Below are positions 1-11,232 of a DNA stretch of 64,000 nucleotides, piece after piece. How positions within the stretch are numbered: the first letter of the stretch is position 1; each line of letters opens with the position of its first letter. Both the position numbers and the translations under genes were made by a program. Where the stretch lies: assembly GCA_946894095.1 (NCBI GenBank), contig OX335656.1, positions 5,161,001-5,225,000 on the forward strand, in the 5' to 3' direction. The notes under the pieces were generated by a model. It ran no database searches. It saw only the letters and a program-made list of their open reading frames with translations, and was not told where the DNA came from. Origin of the DNA: Incurvaria masculella (Eukaryota; Arthropoda; Insecta; Lepidoptera; Incurvariidae).

Positions 1-195
1 CATACTCTGATCTTAAAATACGAATCTGGCTTTTTACATGTTTCGTAACTATTCTATAAAGGTGTGAAAAAAATCCAAACACACTTGGCGTCATTTAATA
101 TAAAAAATAATATTCTTGCGATCCGCTCATCGTCATGATTTGAAATGATCGTAAAAGTATAGACTGACTCTTACTTTCAGAGTCTTCTTGCCGCC
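1..195. other. AT-rich flank, nothing recognised
   Basis: No coding potential, RNA gene or repeat arm was recognised before the foldback element that begins at 196. Confidence 0.4.
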
Positions 196-571
196 TTAAG
201 AACAGCCCGTAAGCTATGCTCCCCATACAAACGTAGTTTACTAATAATTTGAAATCCGCTGTTCTAATTAAACTGATATTTAATATCTAATATCAGACAA
301 CAAATATCTGTGTCTGCATGCTTTTGTTTTTTTTTTAAATCAAAACCGAATGAAATGAAAGCAAATAGAAAATCTTCATACGAATTTTGTTTTCTCTGTG
401 GTTTGAACCAGGATACAATTACCGAAAATACAAAGACGTGCAGACACAGATATTTGTAGCCTAATATTGGATAACAAATATCAAGTACCTTGGAACAGTG
501 GTTTTCAAATTATTAGTAAACTACTTTTGTATGGGAGGCGAAATTTTCTGATGCTTTCGGGTCCACCTTAA
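196..571. mobile_element. TTAA-bounded foldback MITE, family A (copy 1)
   Basis: The element starts and ends with TTAA. Its two halves are inverted copies: the left arm has CCCATACAAACGTAGTTTAC and the right arm has its complement near 517-536. Both arms also carry ATATCTGTGTCTGCA or its complement. A second copy lies at 29657-30042 with the same ends (TTAAGGTG / CACCTTAA type). There is no ORF. Known biology: TTAA target sites are typical of piggyBac-like elements, so a non-autonomous piggyBac-like origin is inferred. Confidence 0.7.
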
Positions 572-2094
572 TATGTGATTTTGAGGCTGCAACTGACGTG
601 TTCATCCGGAATCGATCCAGCTGTCAGCGGTTGAAGTAGGTCAGGATGAAGGCACTGCGGGGGCGGGGCGGGGCGGGGCGCGTCCTTCGGCTCGCTACAT
701 GCGCTTGCACGCGACACATGGGCGGGCTGAATGTAGTGTAATAACCACAGTCGAGAAAATGAGGGAGATGTGTCATGTAGGGCCGTTACCCGTTGTCGTA
801 TGGGAAGCCGGCCGGCCGAGCGTCGTGCGCCACACACTGTGGCACACAGTCTAATCGCCGCCGCGCGCGAATGTGCTCCCGAAATGCGTTCGCCACGTCC
901 GGAGCGTTACCATGGTAACTAGTTAGCCAAGTGAATAGCAGGTGAACAGGCAAAAGCGTGATTTAATCTGACGTTTAGGTCTATTTCGTACCATGCCAAC
1001 TTATACATTTCTAGTTAGTTTGACCGAATAACGCGTCGTTTGACAGTTAGCATGATACGGATTGGAACTAAAATTCTGATTTAATCAATCTCTTGCCTCT
1101 TTACCTGTTATGCACCGGGCGAGATGGCTTACCACGTTAACCCCCCAGTTCCCACCAACGCAAGCCCTCTAATACATCTGCGTCTAAAACAGTTTGCGCG
1201 TGGTATGTATGCATAAGCTAATAACAGCCGATAGCGTTCCGTTCGTGAAGGGCGCAAGTAAAATAAAATTGTATTAATTTAAATAAAAAATAACTACAAC
1301 GAATTTCAGATATCAAAATAGTATTTTTTTAGATTAATGATCTAGCTATAATATTAAGATAAAATTGTTACTCTCTGGTGCTTTGATTTCTCAAATCAGG
1401 CAAATATGCTTAAGGTGCATAAAACAAGTTTGAACAAAGAATGAGGGCGTTAGATATTTACCGTTAATGCAGCTAGACTTTTAACTTTCACCGTTATGAA
1501 ATTACATAATGTATTAGAAATAAAAAAAATAGATGTGTGGTTTAACTTAAGCTCTTTTAGAACTGAATGCAATTACCTGTTCTCAGAGTCGGTAGTCTCA
1601 GTTCTCACCTAAATTGGCGTTTACGTAACTTCGAAGTTCCGTAAAAACGTCAAACTCCATACAAGTTTTTACTACATATTCTGTGGTTTTACTTCTTCAA
1701 GCTGTCAAAGTCAAACTAGGACTTCCGATTTGTATGAAAACGCGGAGCCGACGTAAACGGCAACGTCGACGTATTTACGGCATCGTTGAGTAAGCTGTCA
1801 AATCAAACTCGGACTCGCAAATGGTAGTTCGCTTAACGCCCACTGCGCGCGCTCTTCAATTTCTCCATACATTTGAAAACGCCAGTCGATTAGCCGTAAA
1901 CGCCAATTTATATGACAACTGAGACTTCGGGTACAGACCCCGAAGTTGGTTTGGTTGCTTCAGGACCACAGCGGACGCGCTAGATGGCCCATCTCCTTCC
2001 TTTTTGGTCTGTGTCAACGACGCTACGCTTTTGCGAGAATACGCGTCCTGAGGCTCGATAACTTCGCTTCGATATGTAAGCATGAGCTATATCG
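572..2094. other. Intergenic, GC-rich patches, no gene seen
   Basis: GC-rich stretches at about 655-720 (repeated GGGGC units) and 780-880 stand out from the AT-rich surroundings. They could be a promoter or 5' exon of a gene outside the window, but no start, splice pair or conserved protein was found. The remainder is AT-rich with one repeat copy at 957-1110. Confidence 0.4.
957..1110. repeat. Interspersed repeat (copy 1 of 2)
   Basis: Shares TGACGTTTAG, CGTACCATGC, CGTCGTTTGACAGT and TTAATCA.TCTCTT in the same order with 34436-35115. The second copy is split there by a TTAA element, so the uninterrupted copy here shows the pre-insertion state. Confidence 0.6.
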
Positions 2095-2270
2095 AGCATA
2101 AAAGATGGTCGAAGCGACAATGAAAATTGTCCGCCTTTGCCATCTATTTCAATGAAGCCATGTAAGTATTATAAGAAAGGTTATGACATGCAAACGTGGG
2201 AACTACGTGGTTTATTGAGCTAATCTCGTGACTACTGTCATTAGCCATTTCCATAAAAAAAAAGCCACAG
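2095..2270 (+). mobile_element. tRNA-derived SINE, 3' part
   Basis: Contains the body motifs of the SINE family seen complete at 49745-50154: AAGATGGTCGAAGCG, a GACAATGAAAATTGTCCG-like segment, a TCAATG..GCC junction, ATTAGCCAT and a terminal A-run. It is truncated at the 5' side and diverged. Confidence 0.6.
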
Positions 2271-2559
2271 AACTCATGGCCCTAGGACGCATGGGTTCCA
2301 GCGCATTCAAAATGACTTTATTGCATTAATGCACTTAAAAATCAGAGGAGTTAAAAGAAAGGGAGAACTATCAGCAACATCAATACATGAAGAATAAAGT
2401 AGTATAACGTGGAAACTTATTTATTTTGATTTAAGGCTTTATTTAAACGGGACGAGGGACTGTAGGAGAATTTCAAATTGTGGGTATAAAGGTGGTATAA
2501 AGCCAGTGGCGAAATGTACTGAACCTACGGTGAGCGATTCAGGCTCGGACTTATTCGGA

Positions 2560-2712
2560 ATTTTTCGTTTTTTCTATGCAACCTGACATGGATTGCTAAT
2601 TCCACACAACTACCGTTATGATATTAGCCCAATACACCACAATCCCGAAGGGATTAGGTGCCATGCCAGGACCTTCCCTTTATGAGCACGGCTACATTGA
2701 ACTTTCCGATTA
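2560..2712 (-). mobile_element. tRNA-derived SINE, 3' part, reverse
   Basis: Reads on the minus strand. It includes GCAACCTGACATGGAT, CCACACAACTACCGTTATGA and GGTGCCATGCCAGGACC, as in the full copy at 49745-50154. It breaks off after ACATTGAAC, so the tRNA-like head is missing. Confidence 0.7.
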
Positions 2713-4701
2713 AATTGGAGTATAATGCAAGTCACGTAATTCTTAACTCTCTTTTAAAAAAATAATAATAATAAAATCGCTTTATAATCAAATTATATAA
2801 AGAGGCAGATTATAAAGATTGTTGAATTACAGTCCCAGCATGCTCTTCAACAGGCATGATATTATAAATACCTATGCCTATCGATTACAGGTGTAAATAA
2901 TTTTACCTTTTCGAAGCGCATGACCTTTTTCGTTGTGTTAAGTTCTCTTCGGTTGTCCCGACATGCCAATTCCACCCACTTCAGTTGCGCAAATTTAATC
3001 CTTAATATTTTCACCACTCATTCGTCCTACAAAATGAAACCAATGAAACCCAAGTTAGACTTCACTCTCACACCATGTAAGCAGAGCGGCATTCGTGTGT
3101 AGGAAACGCTTACCTTAAACTTCTTAACAAGCGCACGTAACACCTGATGCTATGTTAATGTTACATCCATTTAATTGTATTAAGAAAATTTGAGCTCCTT
3201 GGAACATATTCATGTACTCACGGGCTCATATTATTCAAGAATGCGAGAAAACGACCTAATCCTTGCTTAAACAAATGAAAATGAAAACATAATTCAAACA
3301 AAACAATGGCAAAAAAAACACTTAATACCAAATGGTATTCTCTACCTACCAGCATACTTTAGGGCTTACGAGCGCATGTAAGGCAGCTAATAAAAGTAAT
3401 AGAGAGTGTAATAAAACTTAACTAATTGACAAATTTGTAAATATTATAACCGTATACGTTACGGGTAAAGCCCAATGTTGGTTGCAGTCCGAAATCACTT
3501 TTTTCTTCAATATATACCCGTGTTCAATATATACTAATATTTTCAAGATATACCCGTGTCGAGTGCACTAATTTCGAGTCAATGGTAAGAAATAAATAAC
3601 TTTAATAATTTTTTTCCTAATTTTTTCGTACAATAATTAAAAAATGGTTACACATGCAGAAATCCAATAAACTTCAGGGAATAAAAAATATTTCGGACTT
3701 TAACTAAGATCGGGCTTTAACCGTTATATACATACTATGATCAAATATGATTGAAATTAATGACATCTAATATTTGACATTTGGCAGGAGTGTCAGGGAA
3801 AGGTGTACCAACCTGAGAAAAAAAAAATATTCGAATCGGTAAAGCGTGAATTTAAAACGCTTTAAAATTCAAACTACAAATCCCGGAACTTATTGATCAT
3901 AGTGTATACACAGATTATGCTAATTTAAAAATATTATTATAGTATTCATACATAAACTATTTATATATAATAATTATTTTACCTATGTTTTTGTCAAAAA
4001 ATTGACAACACTTTTGTACATTTAGACTTAAGTGAACGTAAAAAAAAACAGTGGAGTTTCTTGCCAGTTTTCTTCGCTGTGTTTTGTTTTGCTGAATTGG
4101 CCAAAATTTAAATATGACAAATCCGAGTGCAGTTTACTATCTATGAATGACGAATAAAAAATACAATATATAATTATAAGAATATAGTAAACTCATATTG
4201 ATACATGTGTCTGCCCATTTGAAATCCTCGTTAGAGGTCTTCTCCTGATCACATTCTGAAATTCGCAAAAGAAAATAGCACAATTTGCATAAATTTGCAA
4301 CAATGAATGTTCTAGGATTGTGTTCGCGTTCGCGCAATGTAAAATGGATATCTGACACAGCGAAATCACTTCAAGCTGTAATCGAGGAATAGGAAAAGAT
4401 TGCATTAATTATTCACGCCGAGGAAAAGGGAAGGCAGATTGAAAAATGGGGTGAGTCGAATCGAGAATACAATGGGAACATCGGCATATTGTTTTTTTTT
4501 TCACAAGCCGAATTCGAGGGGGGATTCTTGAAAACTCCTTGGCTGTTATTTTTGCATTGTTTGCAGAAAGGAAAATTAGTTTTTACTTACACTTTGCGCA
4601 ATAAACCACCATCTTTGGGCAACGAACGGCCGAGCCGTAGTTGAACGCTGTCAAAATAACTAGATTTATTACAGCACCAGGCAATCGGGTGTGTTCATCG
4701 A
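2713..4701. other. AT-rich intergenic stretch, no gene seen
   Basis: Only short open frames without conserved motifs. No convincing splice structure, tRNA or repeat arm was recognised. Confidence 0.4.
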
Positions 4702-4788
4702 GGCAGACGGACGGACGGATGGAAGGACGGATAGCGGAGGCTTAGTAATAGGGTTCCGTTGGCACCCTTTGGGTACGGAACCCTAAAA
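4702..4788 (+). repeat. (GTCY)n MITE fragment
   Basis: Holds the 3' end of the common lepidopteran MITE-like repeat: a GACGGACGGAC microsatellite, AGCGGAGGCTTAGTAATAGG, and the terminal GGGTACGGAACCCTAAAAA. The 5' half is absent. Confidence 0.75.
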
Positions 4789-5029
4789 AGACGTCCACTA
4801 TATTTCGGTAAAATTTAACGTTTTCATGCTCCGTCAGCACGGTTTTGGTACTCAACTATATAATTAAGTGTTATAAAGAAGATCCATTCGGTGGCGATAG
4901 CTAACATGATCTAGTAAAAACGTAGGTATATATGGTTGAATTTGTCATATTCCAAAGGATTAGGCCGCGTTTTCGATTAAAGCTGGCCCCAGTCAGCTTG
5001 ATATTTTTGACATTTATCGTGATTTACAC

Positions 5030-5290
5030 GATTTACACAAAACATTAATAAACTATACACATAAACCTACCTCTTGAATTACCCCGTCCATTGGTGAAAA
5101 CCGTATGAAAATCCGTTCGGTAGTTTTTAAGTTTCGAGTGCACGAAAGGACAAAAAATAAAAATCGACGTCAACGTATTATTTAACACGTCACTTTGTAT
5201 GGACAGTATGGAAGGAACTCCATGCGGTTCACTAAAAGTGACGTGTGTGAACATGTATTAACTCAGCCGTTTATTCGTGCAATCGAGGCT
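5030..5290 (-). repeat. Interspersed repeat shared with 8815-8950 and 48905-49025
   Basis: Reverse-strand copy of a repeat with CAAACACGTCACTTT, GAGTTCCTTCCATACTGTC and CGTTGACGTTGATTTT-like blocks. The three copies in the window share the order and spacing of these blocks. The family was not recognised. Confidence 0.6.
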
Positions 5291-5431
5291 TAGACGTAAA
5301 GAAAGGGTGCTTTAGCTATAAAACCACTTGTCCAGTAATTGGAATTATATACCATTAGGTACTATGTACCTAATAGATTTGAATTTGCCAGATATCTTTA
5401 AATAGAAACGTTCCAGTAACTGAAGCTGAGT

Positions 5432-5562
5432 CCGCTAATAAATATCTCCACTTTCCAGCGTTTGCGGCATGAGATAACACCAAATTTGATACAATTTTAT
5501 GTGATTCTCATAACGCTAACGCTGGAAAGTAGAGTTATCTATTAGTGGACTCAGCCTTAAGA
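5432..5562. repeat. Small foldback repeat (TCCGCTAATA type)
   Basis: Inverted halves: TCCGCTAATA..ATCTCCACTTTCCAGCG at the left and CGCTGGAAAGTAGAGTTATC..TATTAGTGGACTCAG at the right, flanking a short core with GAGATAACACCAAATTTG. Related copies occur at about 31635-31745 and 49640-49685. Confidence 0.6.
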
Positions 5563-5591
5563 TGCCATACTCTTGGGCCGCCCCTTTTTAC

Positions 5592-5945
5592 ACAATTTCG
5601 CAGGAATTAGGGGCCTAGCCGGGACTTTCCCTTTATGAGTGCCGCTATATTTAACTGAATGGGAAACACGGACAATTTTTCATTGTCGCTTCGAGCATAT
5701 TTTCATTTAAAGCGATGATACCAACCCGATCGGGATTTAACCTACCACCTAGTAGGGGAAGGGGACCTACATATTTACATGGATACCCATAGGACAGCTC
5801 GCATTCGTGAAAAATTGCCCTTATCCAACAGAGCATATAAATAAAGTGTTGCATGAACGGGGCGTGGATCGAACCCATAACCTCTGGCATGAAACGCATT
5901 TCTCCGCGCTACTGAGCTACGAGCATAATGCCACTGCGCCACCGA
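5592..5945 (-). mobile_element. tRNA-derived SINE, nearly complete, reverse
   Basis: On the minus strand the tRNA-like head (5860-5940) has a GTAGCTCAGT box A and a GGTTCGATCC box B. The body follows, with the CACTAGGTGGTAGG, ACCATCG and CATGGATAC-type motifs of the family. The 3' end runs to about 5592. Confidence 0.75.
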
Positions 5946-6063
5946 ACCTGATATCTTATCTTATGCCGAAGGGATATTTGTTAGTCTGTTACATTTATAC
6001 TAGTTATATTTTAATAAATGGAGACAATTAACACCAATTCCGACATTCCGAAAATTCAAGAAA

Positions 6064-6265
6064 TCCTCTAGAACCTTTATCTATCTATAGGATCGGTAAA
6101 CTCTGGGGTCGACTCCCTGCCGAAGTATTTCCCACAAAGTACAACCTAGGTCGTTTATGCATGGTGTGAAAAAGCACCGGAGTAGTTTTCGCATTCCCCT
6201 TTAATTTTCGAGAGCCCATGGGTGTCGTGTATGGTCTCTCCCTCTTATGTGAGGTTCTATTGTAC
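6064..6265 (+). mobile_element. Non-LTR retrotransposon 3'-coding remnant
   Basis: Degenerate copy of a segment found more intact at 23084-23330. Recognisable pieces are CTCCCTGCCGAAGTATTTCC, CAAAGTACAACCT and ATGGTGTGAAAAAGCACC. They correspond to the C-terminal '[23 protein letters not shown]' region of LINE reverse-transcriptase proteins. In-frame stops are present. Confidence 0.55.
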
Positions 6266-7142
6266 ATAATCTTTCTAGTGAGTTGATTATGTCTATGATA
6301 TGAATTGAATTTTTTTTAATTCGCTAAGGTTTATAGATATATTACCCGAATGTCGGAAACGCCTCATTTGTGTCGACGTGGTACTGCCCCTAATACTTGT
6401 CCAAAAACATAGAAGAAAACATCATCAGAAAGGTCATTTCATAAACTAGTTAAGTAGCCGTATATTTGTCTTAGTTTTCCTTTAAGCACTTGGAAATAAA
6501 ATACTAAACGGGAACTAATTGTACTAGCGCGGCTTGGCGTCTCAGATCGTCTGTCTGTCCATATTATTTTCAATGCAATGTTCCAAAGTTAACTTGGTAC
6601 GATACAGAGTGACAAACACAAATCGTTTTTATATAATAGACAAGTCGCGAAGTAAATGTAATTGAAGCTGTTGTAGTTCCCCTGAACTGTGACCTTTACA
6701 TTCTTGGTAAAATATTGATTACCTTTTGTTGGTTTTCCTTTTAATTTCCTTTACACACATGATCGTGGAATGCTTTCCCAGTGGTTAAGTTTATTGCTGT
6801 ACCTGTAATACATAATAGAACCAAAACTGAAAAGTAACCACCGGACTTACCTCATCTGATTCTGCGATGGAAGCTCACAATTGTAACACATATTCCGTAC
6901 GGGCAGTTCAGTGCGGGTAGCCGGTGAAAATGTTAAGCCACGCAGACACGCACGTAGGTCACGCCACCCGCGCCAGCGTCATCCCGCCACTGTCACTAAA
7001 CTGTCACTGGGGTCACCGGGACGCTTCGGCGCCGGGCGGGGCGGCTGGCTCGGGGGCCGGCGAGAGACTGAAGGCCCGGGCTCGCGGTGTTGCCAACCGG
7101 GCTGACGGCAAATATGGCAAAACCTTTAGATGTGTGTCTCCT
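6266..7142. other. Intergenic stretch with a GC-rich patch, no gene called
   Basis: The patch at about 6930-7110 is strongly GC-rich and has two overlapping open frames, but neither shows a recognisable motif. It could be a CpG-rich promoter or noncoding exon of an unseen gene. The rest is AT-rich with no signal. Confidence 0.35.
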
Positions 7143-7418
7143 TTTTTAGGTTTCCGTACCCAATGGGTGCAAACGGGACCCCATAACTAAGTCTCCGCTG
7201 TCCGCCCGTCAGTCCTTCTGCCACAGGACTGTATCTTATGAACCGTAACAGGTAGGCAACTGAAATTTTCACAGAGTGTGTATTAATTTTGCCGCTATAA
7301 CAACAAATAGGTAAAATAAAGGGAGCCCCATACAAAAAACGTAATTTTTGGTGTTAAATCTTGGACGATGGTACGGAACCCTCCGTGTGCGAGTCCGACT
7401 CACACTTGGCCGTTTTTT
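7143..7418 (-). repeat. (GTCY)n MITE, reverse, nearly complete
   Basis: Reads in reverse: TAGGTTTCCGTACCCAATGG, CTAAGTCTCCGCTGTCCG, CTGTATCTTATGAACCG, TTTTCACAGAGTGTGTAT, then GTGCGAGTCCGACTCACAC and TTGGCCG. The microsatellite core has shrunk to a few GTCC units. Confidence 0.8.
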
Positions 7419-8197
7419 TTCTTGTTATTTGTATTATTATTATTACTAGGCATCAAAATTATGCGATGCACTCTATGATTCTTTAAAACAATTGTTCTTG
7501 AAAATAGGATTTGAAAAATAAAATATACTGCAAAGTATGACATATGTTAAACCAAAAAAATATGCTCCATAAGCTGAATTAATTCTGCCAAATTTACCAG
7601 TAAAAACGCTAAGCTGGCAACACTGCTGGCTGCTCGCTCGCCGTCCCGCGCCTCGCGCCGCCGCCGCCCTGGCCCCGCCCGCCCGACGCTCTTGTTGTTC
7701 AAAACTTGCGTCCCACATAGGCTCCTCACTTCGAACAAAGCCGCAGCTAAACGATATTGAATCCCGTCTCATCGTGTTTTGCGGGAAAATGGACCTGTGG
7801 ATGCTGGCCGATATAATAAAACGTTATGCAAGACGGGTAAAGAACGTTTCACGATGTTATGTTTGAAAGTGGATGTACCTACAAACGAGAAAAAGGTTTT
7901 TTTTTTCTCTTTGGTTTATACATACAATAAAAAGATTTATTGCTGCCGGTCAGGTGCTAAACAAGCTAGGTCCTTCAAAAATCCATCCATCCATTCCATC
8001 ATTTACCCAACCTATAGGTTAAGGATCTAGAGGATCGGTTGTTTCGAACATTAGCGCAATTGACAATGGCGCATCATCATACTGGGCTACCATAAAGCCA
8101 CCTGTGTGACAGCTGTTTAAATGTAGCCTAAATAATTTTAACCGTATTGTCCTCTTTATACTACCGTCACGCAACGTAACGTAGACGCATAACATTT
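7419..8197. other. Intergenic, GC-rich patch, no gene called
   Basis: A second GC-rich patch (about 7605-7700, CCGCCGCCGCC-like) lies beyond the MITE. The open frames through it show no conserved motif. The rest is AT-rich. Confidence 0.35.
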
Positions 8198-8717
8198 TTA
8201 AGGTGGGCCTTCACGTTTAACTCCCCATACAAACGTGGAAAGAAGATCATGCCCATATTTCTTGTCAGAGATTCAAAATTATGCTCAAAACAGCTTTATT
8301 TGATTGAACTAGATGTCTGATGACCATTGGCATTGTAAAGTTGTGTTTGGTTTCTAAGTTATAAGGTCGGAAAGTTCGAATTTTTCCCGCGTTTTATGCA
8401 AAAACTTTGGAGATGGATTACTTAACGATAAAATAAAAATATTAGTCATCAGACATAGCTTGTTTCATGAAGATATATTGGTTTTTGTTTTATTTTTTAC
8501 TACAGCCGTCGTGATTTACTTTTAGCTATAAGTCGTTTTGTAATTGAAATGTTAAATAATTAATTGAAATACGCATTGTCTGCTTTGTGGACATGTTGCA
8601 TCCTCCTCATCACGGGACCTGTCTTTTTCTTTGAAACATAGAAGGTCCCAGAGCGCAATAGCACGGTTTGTACCGTGCCCGCGAATGATTTAGCCCCGCC
8701 GGGAAGGGCCACCTTAA
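8198..8717. mobile_element. TTAA-bounded MITE, family B (copy 1)
   Basis: Ends are TTAAGGTGGG and GGCCACCTTAA. The interior shares CTAGATGTCTGATGACCATT, GCTATAAGTCGTTTTGTAAT and GAAGGTCCCAGAGCGC with copies at 19529, 26149 and 34539. There is no transposase ORF. Non-autonomous; a TTAA target site is inferred from the four copies. Confidence 0.75.
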
Positions 8718-8814
8718 TTGGCTGAGCACGGGATGTTTGTCGTATTTTCACGTTGTTTGATTGCCGAGTCGAACAAAACAACTAGAGAGTCTCGATTGCA
8801 CAAAGAGACGGGTG

Positions 8815-8950
8815 AGTTAATCAATGTTTAAACACGTCACCTTTAGTGAAACGCATTGAGTTCCTTCCATACTGTCCATGCAAAGTGACGCGTTTAATCA
8901 TACGTTGACGTTGATTTTGATTTTTGTCCGTTCGTGCACTCGGCCCTTAC
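8815..8950 (+). repeat. Interspersed repeat shared with 5030-5290 and 48905-49025
   Basis: Contains AATCAATGTTTAAACACGTC, GAGTTCCTTCCATACTGTCC and CGTTGACGTTGATTTTGATT, aligned with the copy at 48905-49025. Confidence 0.6.
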
Positions 8951-9066
8951 TAACTCACGTTTTGTAAATGAAACCGTCAAGCTGCTGTATTCTAAAGTCT
9001 GGAGTTCACCACTTTTTTAAATAAAGGAACTTTTCTATAGATCTGCAAAGCTAATAAATATTTATA

Positions 9067-9137
9067 CCATCGCTATTACTCCGGTATTTTTTGCTGCCCG
9101 GTACTACTAACTAGAAATACCGGAATAATAACGATGG
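9067..9137 (-). other. Short hairpin-forming inverted repeat
   Basis: Two 23-nt arms (9067-9089 and 9115-9137) are inverted copies that differ at two positions and are separated by 25 nt. On the minus-strand transcript both differences become G:U pairs, so the RNA stem would be uninterrupted. A miniature MITE is the simpler reading; a pre-miRNA-like RNA is possible but unproven. Confidence 0.45.
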
Positions 9138-9792
9138 AACAACAGTTTGTCGTCAAATGGCAGGATACGCTTTGGATGAAGTGGGGTAATTCTGATGTAT
9201 TTAAGGGGGCCGTTTATTGCAAGAAACTAATTATGTGTTTACTACAGGCACGTATACGATAATGATGTATGGCAGTATATGATATTGTACCAAAAGATGA
9301 TCTAGCTTGTTTTTGTTTGATGTAGTAAATAAATTCCTATAGAAAAATGACGATTTTTCCCACAGAGATTTTCCCCCACTTCTCATATTTAACCGCACTG
9401 TTCATCCCTTGTGTAGTATTGCGTGATGGTAAGTAGATAAGTATAAATTGATATAACGAATATAACATGTAATACATACTGCATACAATCGGGCAGGTAA
9501 GTGGTTTCTATTTTTAAAACGAGCAGACCGACAGAAAGCATGACAGAAAGACGGTCATATACGACACGTTGTATTGAGATGAAAAGTCGATTTTCACAAA
9601 TGAGTAATTTTGATCTGAGATTTAGTCTACTCGTGATATTACATATTAATCTACCTACGGTAATAAAAAAAATCAGTACAATATCCTTGTATAACTATCA
9701 GTTTTACATCAGGAATAGGATTTATGAACTCATTGTTTTAAGAAAAAAACATTACACAAATCGAGATTTCGATGAATTTCTTCACCAACACG

Positions 9793-10127
9793 AAAAAACT
9801 GGCCAAGTGCGAGTCGGACTCGCACACGAAGGGTTCCGTACCATGGTAAAAGATTTAACACAAAAAAAAACAGATTTTTTTATGGGGGGGGGCCTTTAAT
9901 TTTTATTATTTCTTAATTTAACCTATTTGTTGTTATAGCGGCAAAAGAAATACACACTCTGTGAAAATTTCAGCTGCCTAACTATTACGGTTCATGAGAT
10001 ACAGCCCTGTGACAGACGGACGGACGGACGGACGGACGGACGGATGAACGGATGGACGGACGGACAGCGGAGGCTTAGTAATAGGGTTCCGTTTTCACCA
10101 TTTGTGTTTGTACGGAACCCTAAAAAC
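9793..10127 (+). repeat. (GTCY)n MITE, complete
   Basis: Begins CTGGCCAAGTGCGAGTCGG and continues through ACACTCTGTGAAAATTTCAG and GAGATACAGCCCTGTGACAG. It then has a GACG/GGAC tract (about 10012-10065), GCGGAGGCTTAGTAATAGGG and TACGGAACCCTAAAAA. Confidence 0.85.
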
Positions 10128-10390
10128 CACGAGAAAAAAACATTGTGATTTCGATTTAAGTATTACGGATTTTGTTCTTCAGTACTTTATATTCCCAAAG
10201 TTTCTCCTACCTATACCGAAACATTCAGTATATGGAGCGCTAAGAGCAATTCTATGGTTATGGGTAAACTTAGTAGATGTACAAACGCCATCACTCTGGA
10301 CGCCACACATTGGACTTTGACCCACATACGTTTTCCTTGCAAATGCCAATGTTTTCTGTGGCGCCGAGGGTGATGCGCTCTTACATGCAT

Positions 10391-10683
10391 TTTAGGGTTC
10401 CGTACCCAAAGGGTTCCAACGGAACCCTATTACTAAGCCTCCGCTTTCCGTCTGTCCGTCCGTCCGTCCGTCTGTCACAGGGCTGTATCTCAGTAACCGT
10501 AACAGATAGACAGCTCAAATTTTCACAGAATGTGTATTTATTTTGCCACTATAACAACAAATAGGTAAAATTAATAAATTATTAAAATTAAAGGGGTTTT
10601 TTTTTTATTAAAATTTCTAATTTTTTTTTTCCGATGGTACGGAACCCTTCGTGTGCGAGCCCGACTCGCACTTGGCCGGTTTT
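10391..10683 (-). repeat. (GTCY)n MITE, complete, reverse
   Basis: Reverse-orientation copy: TTTAGGGTTCCGTACCC, a GTCCGTCCGTCC tract, GGGCTGTATCTCAGTAACCG, and GCCCGACTCGCACTTGGCC at the end. It lies 263 bp from the plus-strand copy at 9793, giving a large inverted pair. Confidence 0.85.
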
Positions 10684-10779
10684 CAAGTGTGCCTTCATGG
10701 CCAAATCCAAAACCATAAGAAATATTTAAAAAAACACTAAAAGGAGGCATGAGGTCAATTTAGATAAAAACTAAAACTG

Positions 10780-11050
10780 CATTATTAGATTTAAAAAAAC
10801 CAGCCGGGAATCGAACTCGTTGATTTTGAGAAAAATAATTCATCATGTATTGCACGAGCCAATAGTTTCGCTTATATAAGGAACCATCAATGTAAGGAAC
10901 CAATTCTGTGAAGTAATGTCACGAAAAACGAAAGGAAATGGTTGATTTTTAAAGAACTGATTCATATTTTCAAGTATTCATACATTACCCGTACCGTCAC
11001 TAATCAAATAATTCGAAATAAACCTGCATTCAGCAGCTAGTCTTCTATGT
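10780..11050 (+). repeat. Interspersed repeat shared with 50500-50815
   Basis: Contains AGCCGGGAATCGAACTCG, TTTTCAAGTATTCATACATT and CACTAATCAAATAATTCGAA. The same blocks recur in both orientations at 50500-50815. The ACCAGCCGGGAATCGAAC end resembles a tRNA-like box B in reverse, so a SINE relation is possible. Confidence 0.5.
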
Positions 11051-11232
11051 AGTTTAAAAATTGTATTAGGTAGGTACCTATCTCTTTGCGGTTAAAGACA
11101 TACAAGAAAGAAAACATAGATTCGAAACATGTCAATGAGCTGCGAGCCAACACGCGGAGATTGTTAGATGTATGTTATATGAATGTGTTATCTGTATGCG
11201 TATATGAATGTATGTGGATATGTATGTTATAC

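Noticed and set aside
568..837. 89-codon minus-strand open frame in GC-rich sequence
   Set aside because: No conserved motif, composition-driven, and it overlaps the end of a foldback element.
6911..7190. Two overlapping open frames (64 and 88 codons) in a GC-rich patch
   Set aside because: Low-complexity Arg/Gly/Pro composition, no family resemblance; the second runs into the MITE.
7473..7772. 99-codon minus-strand open frame
   Set aside because: Composition-driven Ala/Arg-rich stretch with no recognised domain or splice partners.
9501..9899. 132-codon plus-strand open frame
   Set aside because: Its C-terminal part is translation of the (GTCY)n MITE head ([11 protein letters not shown]), seen in several other spurious frames; the rest shows no motif.
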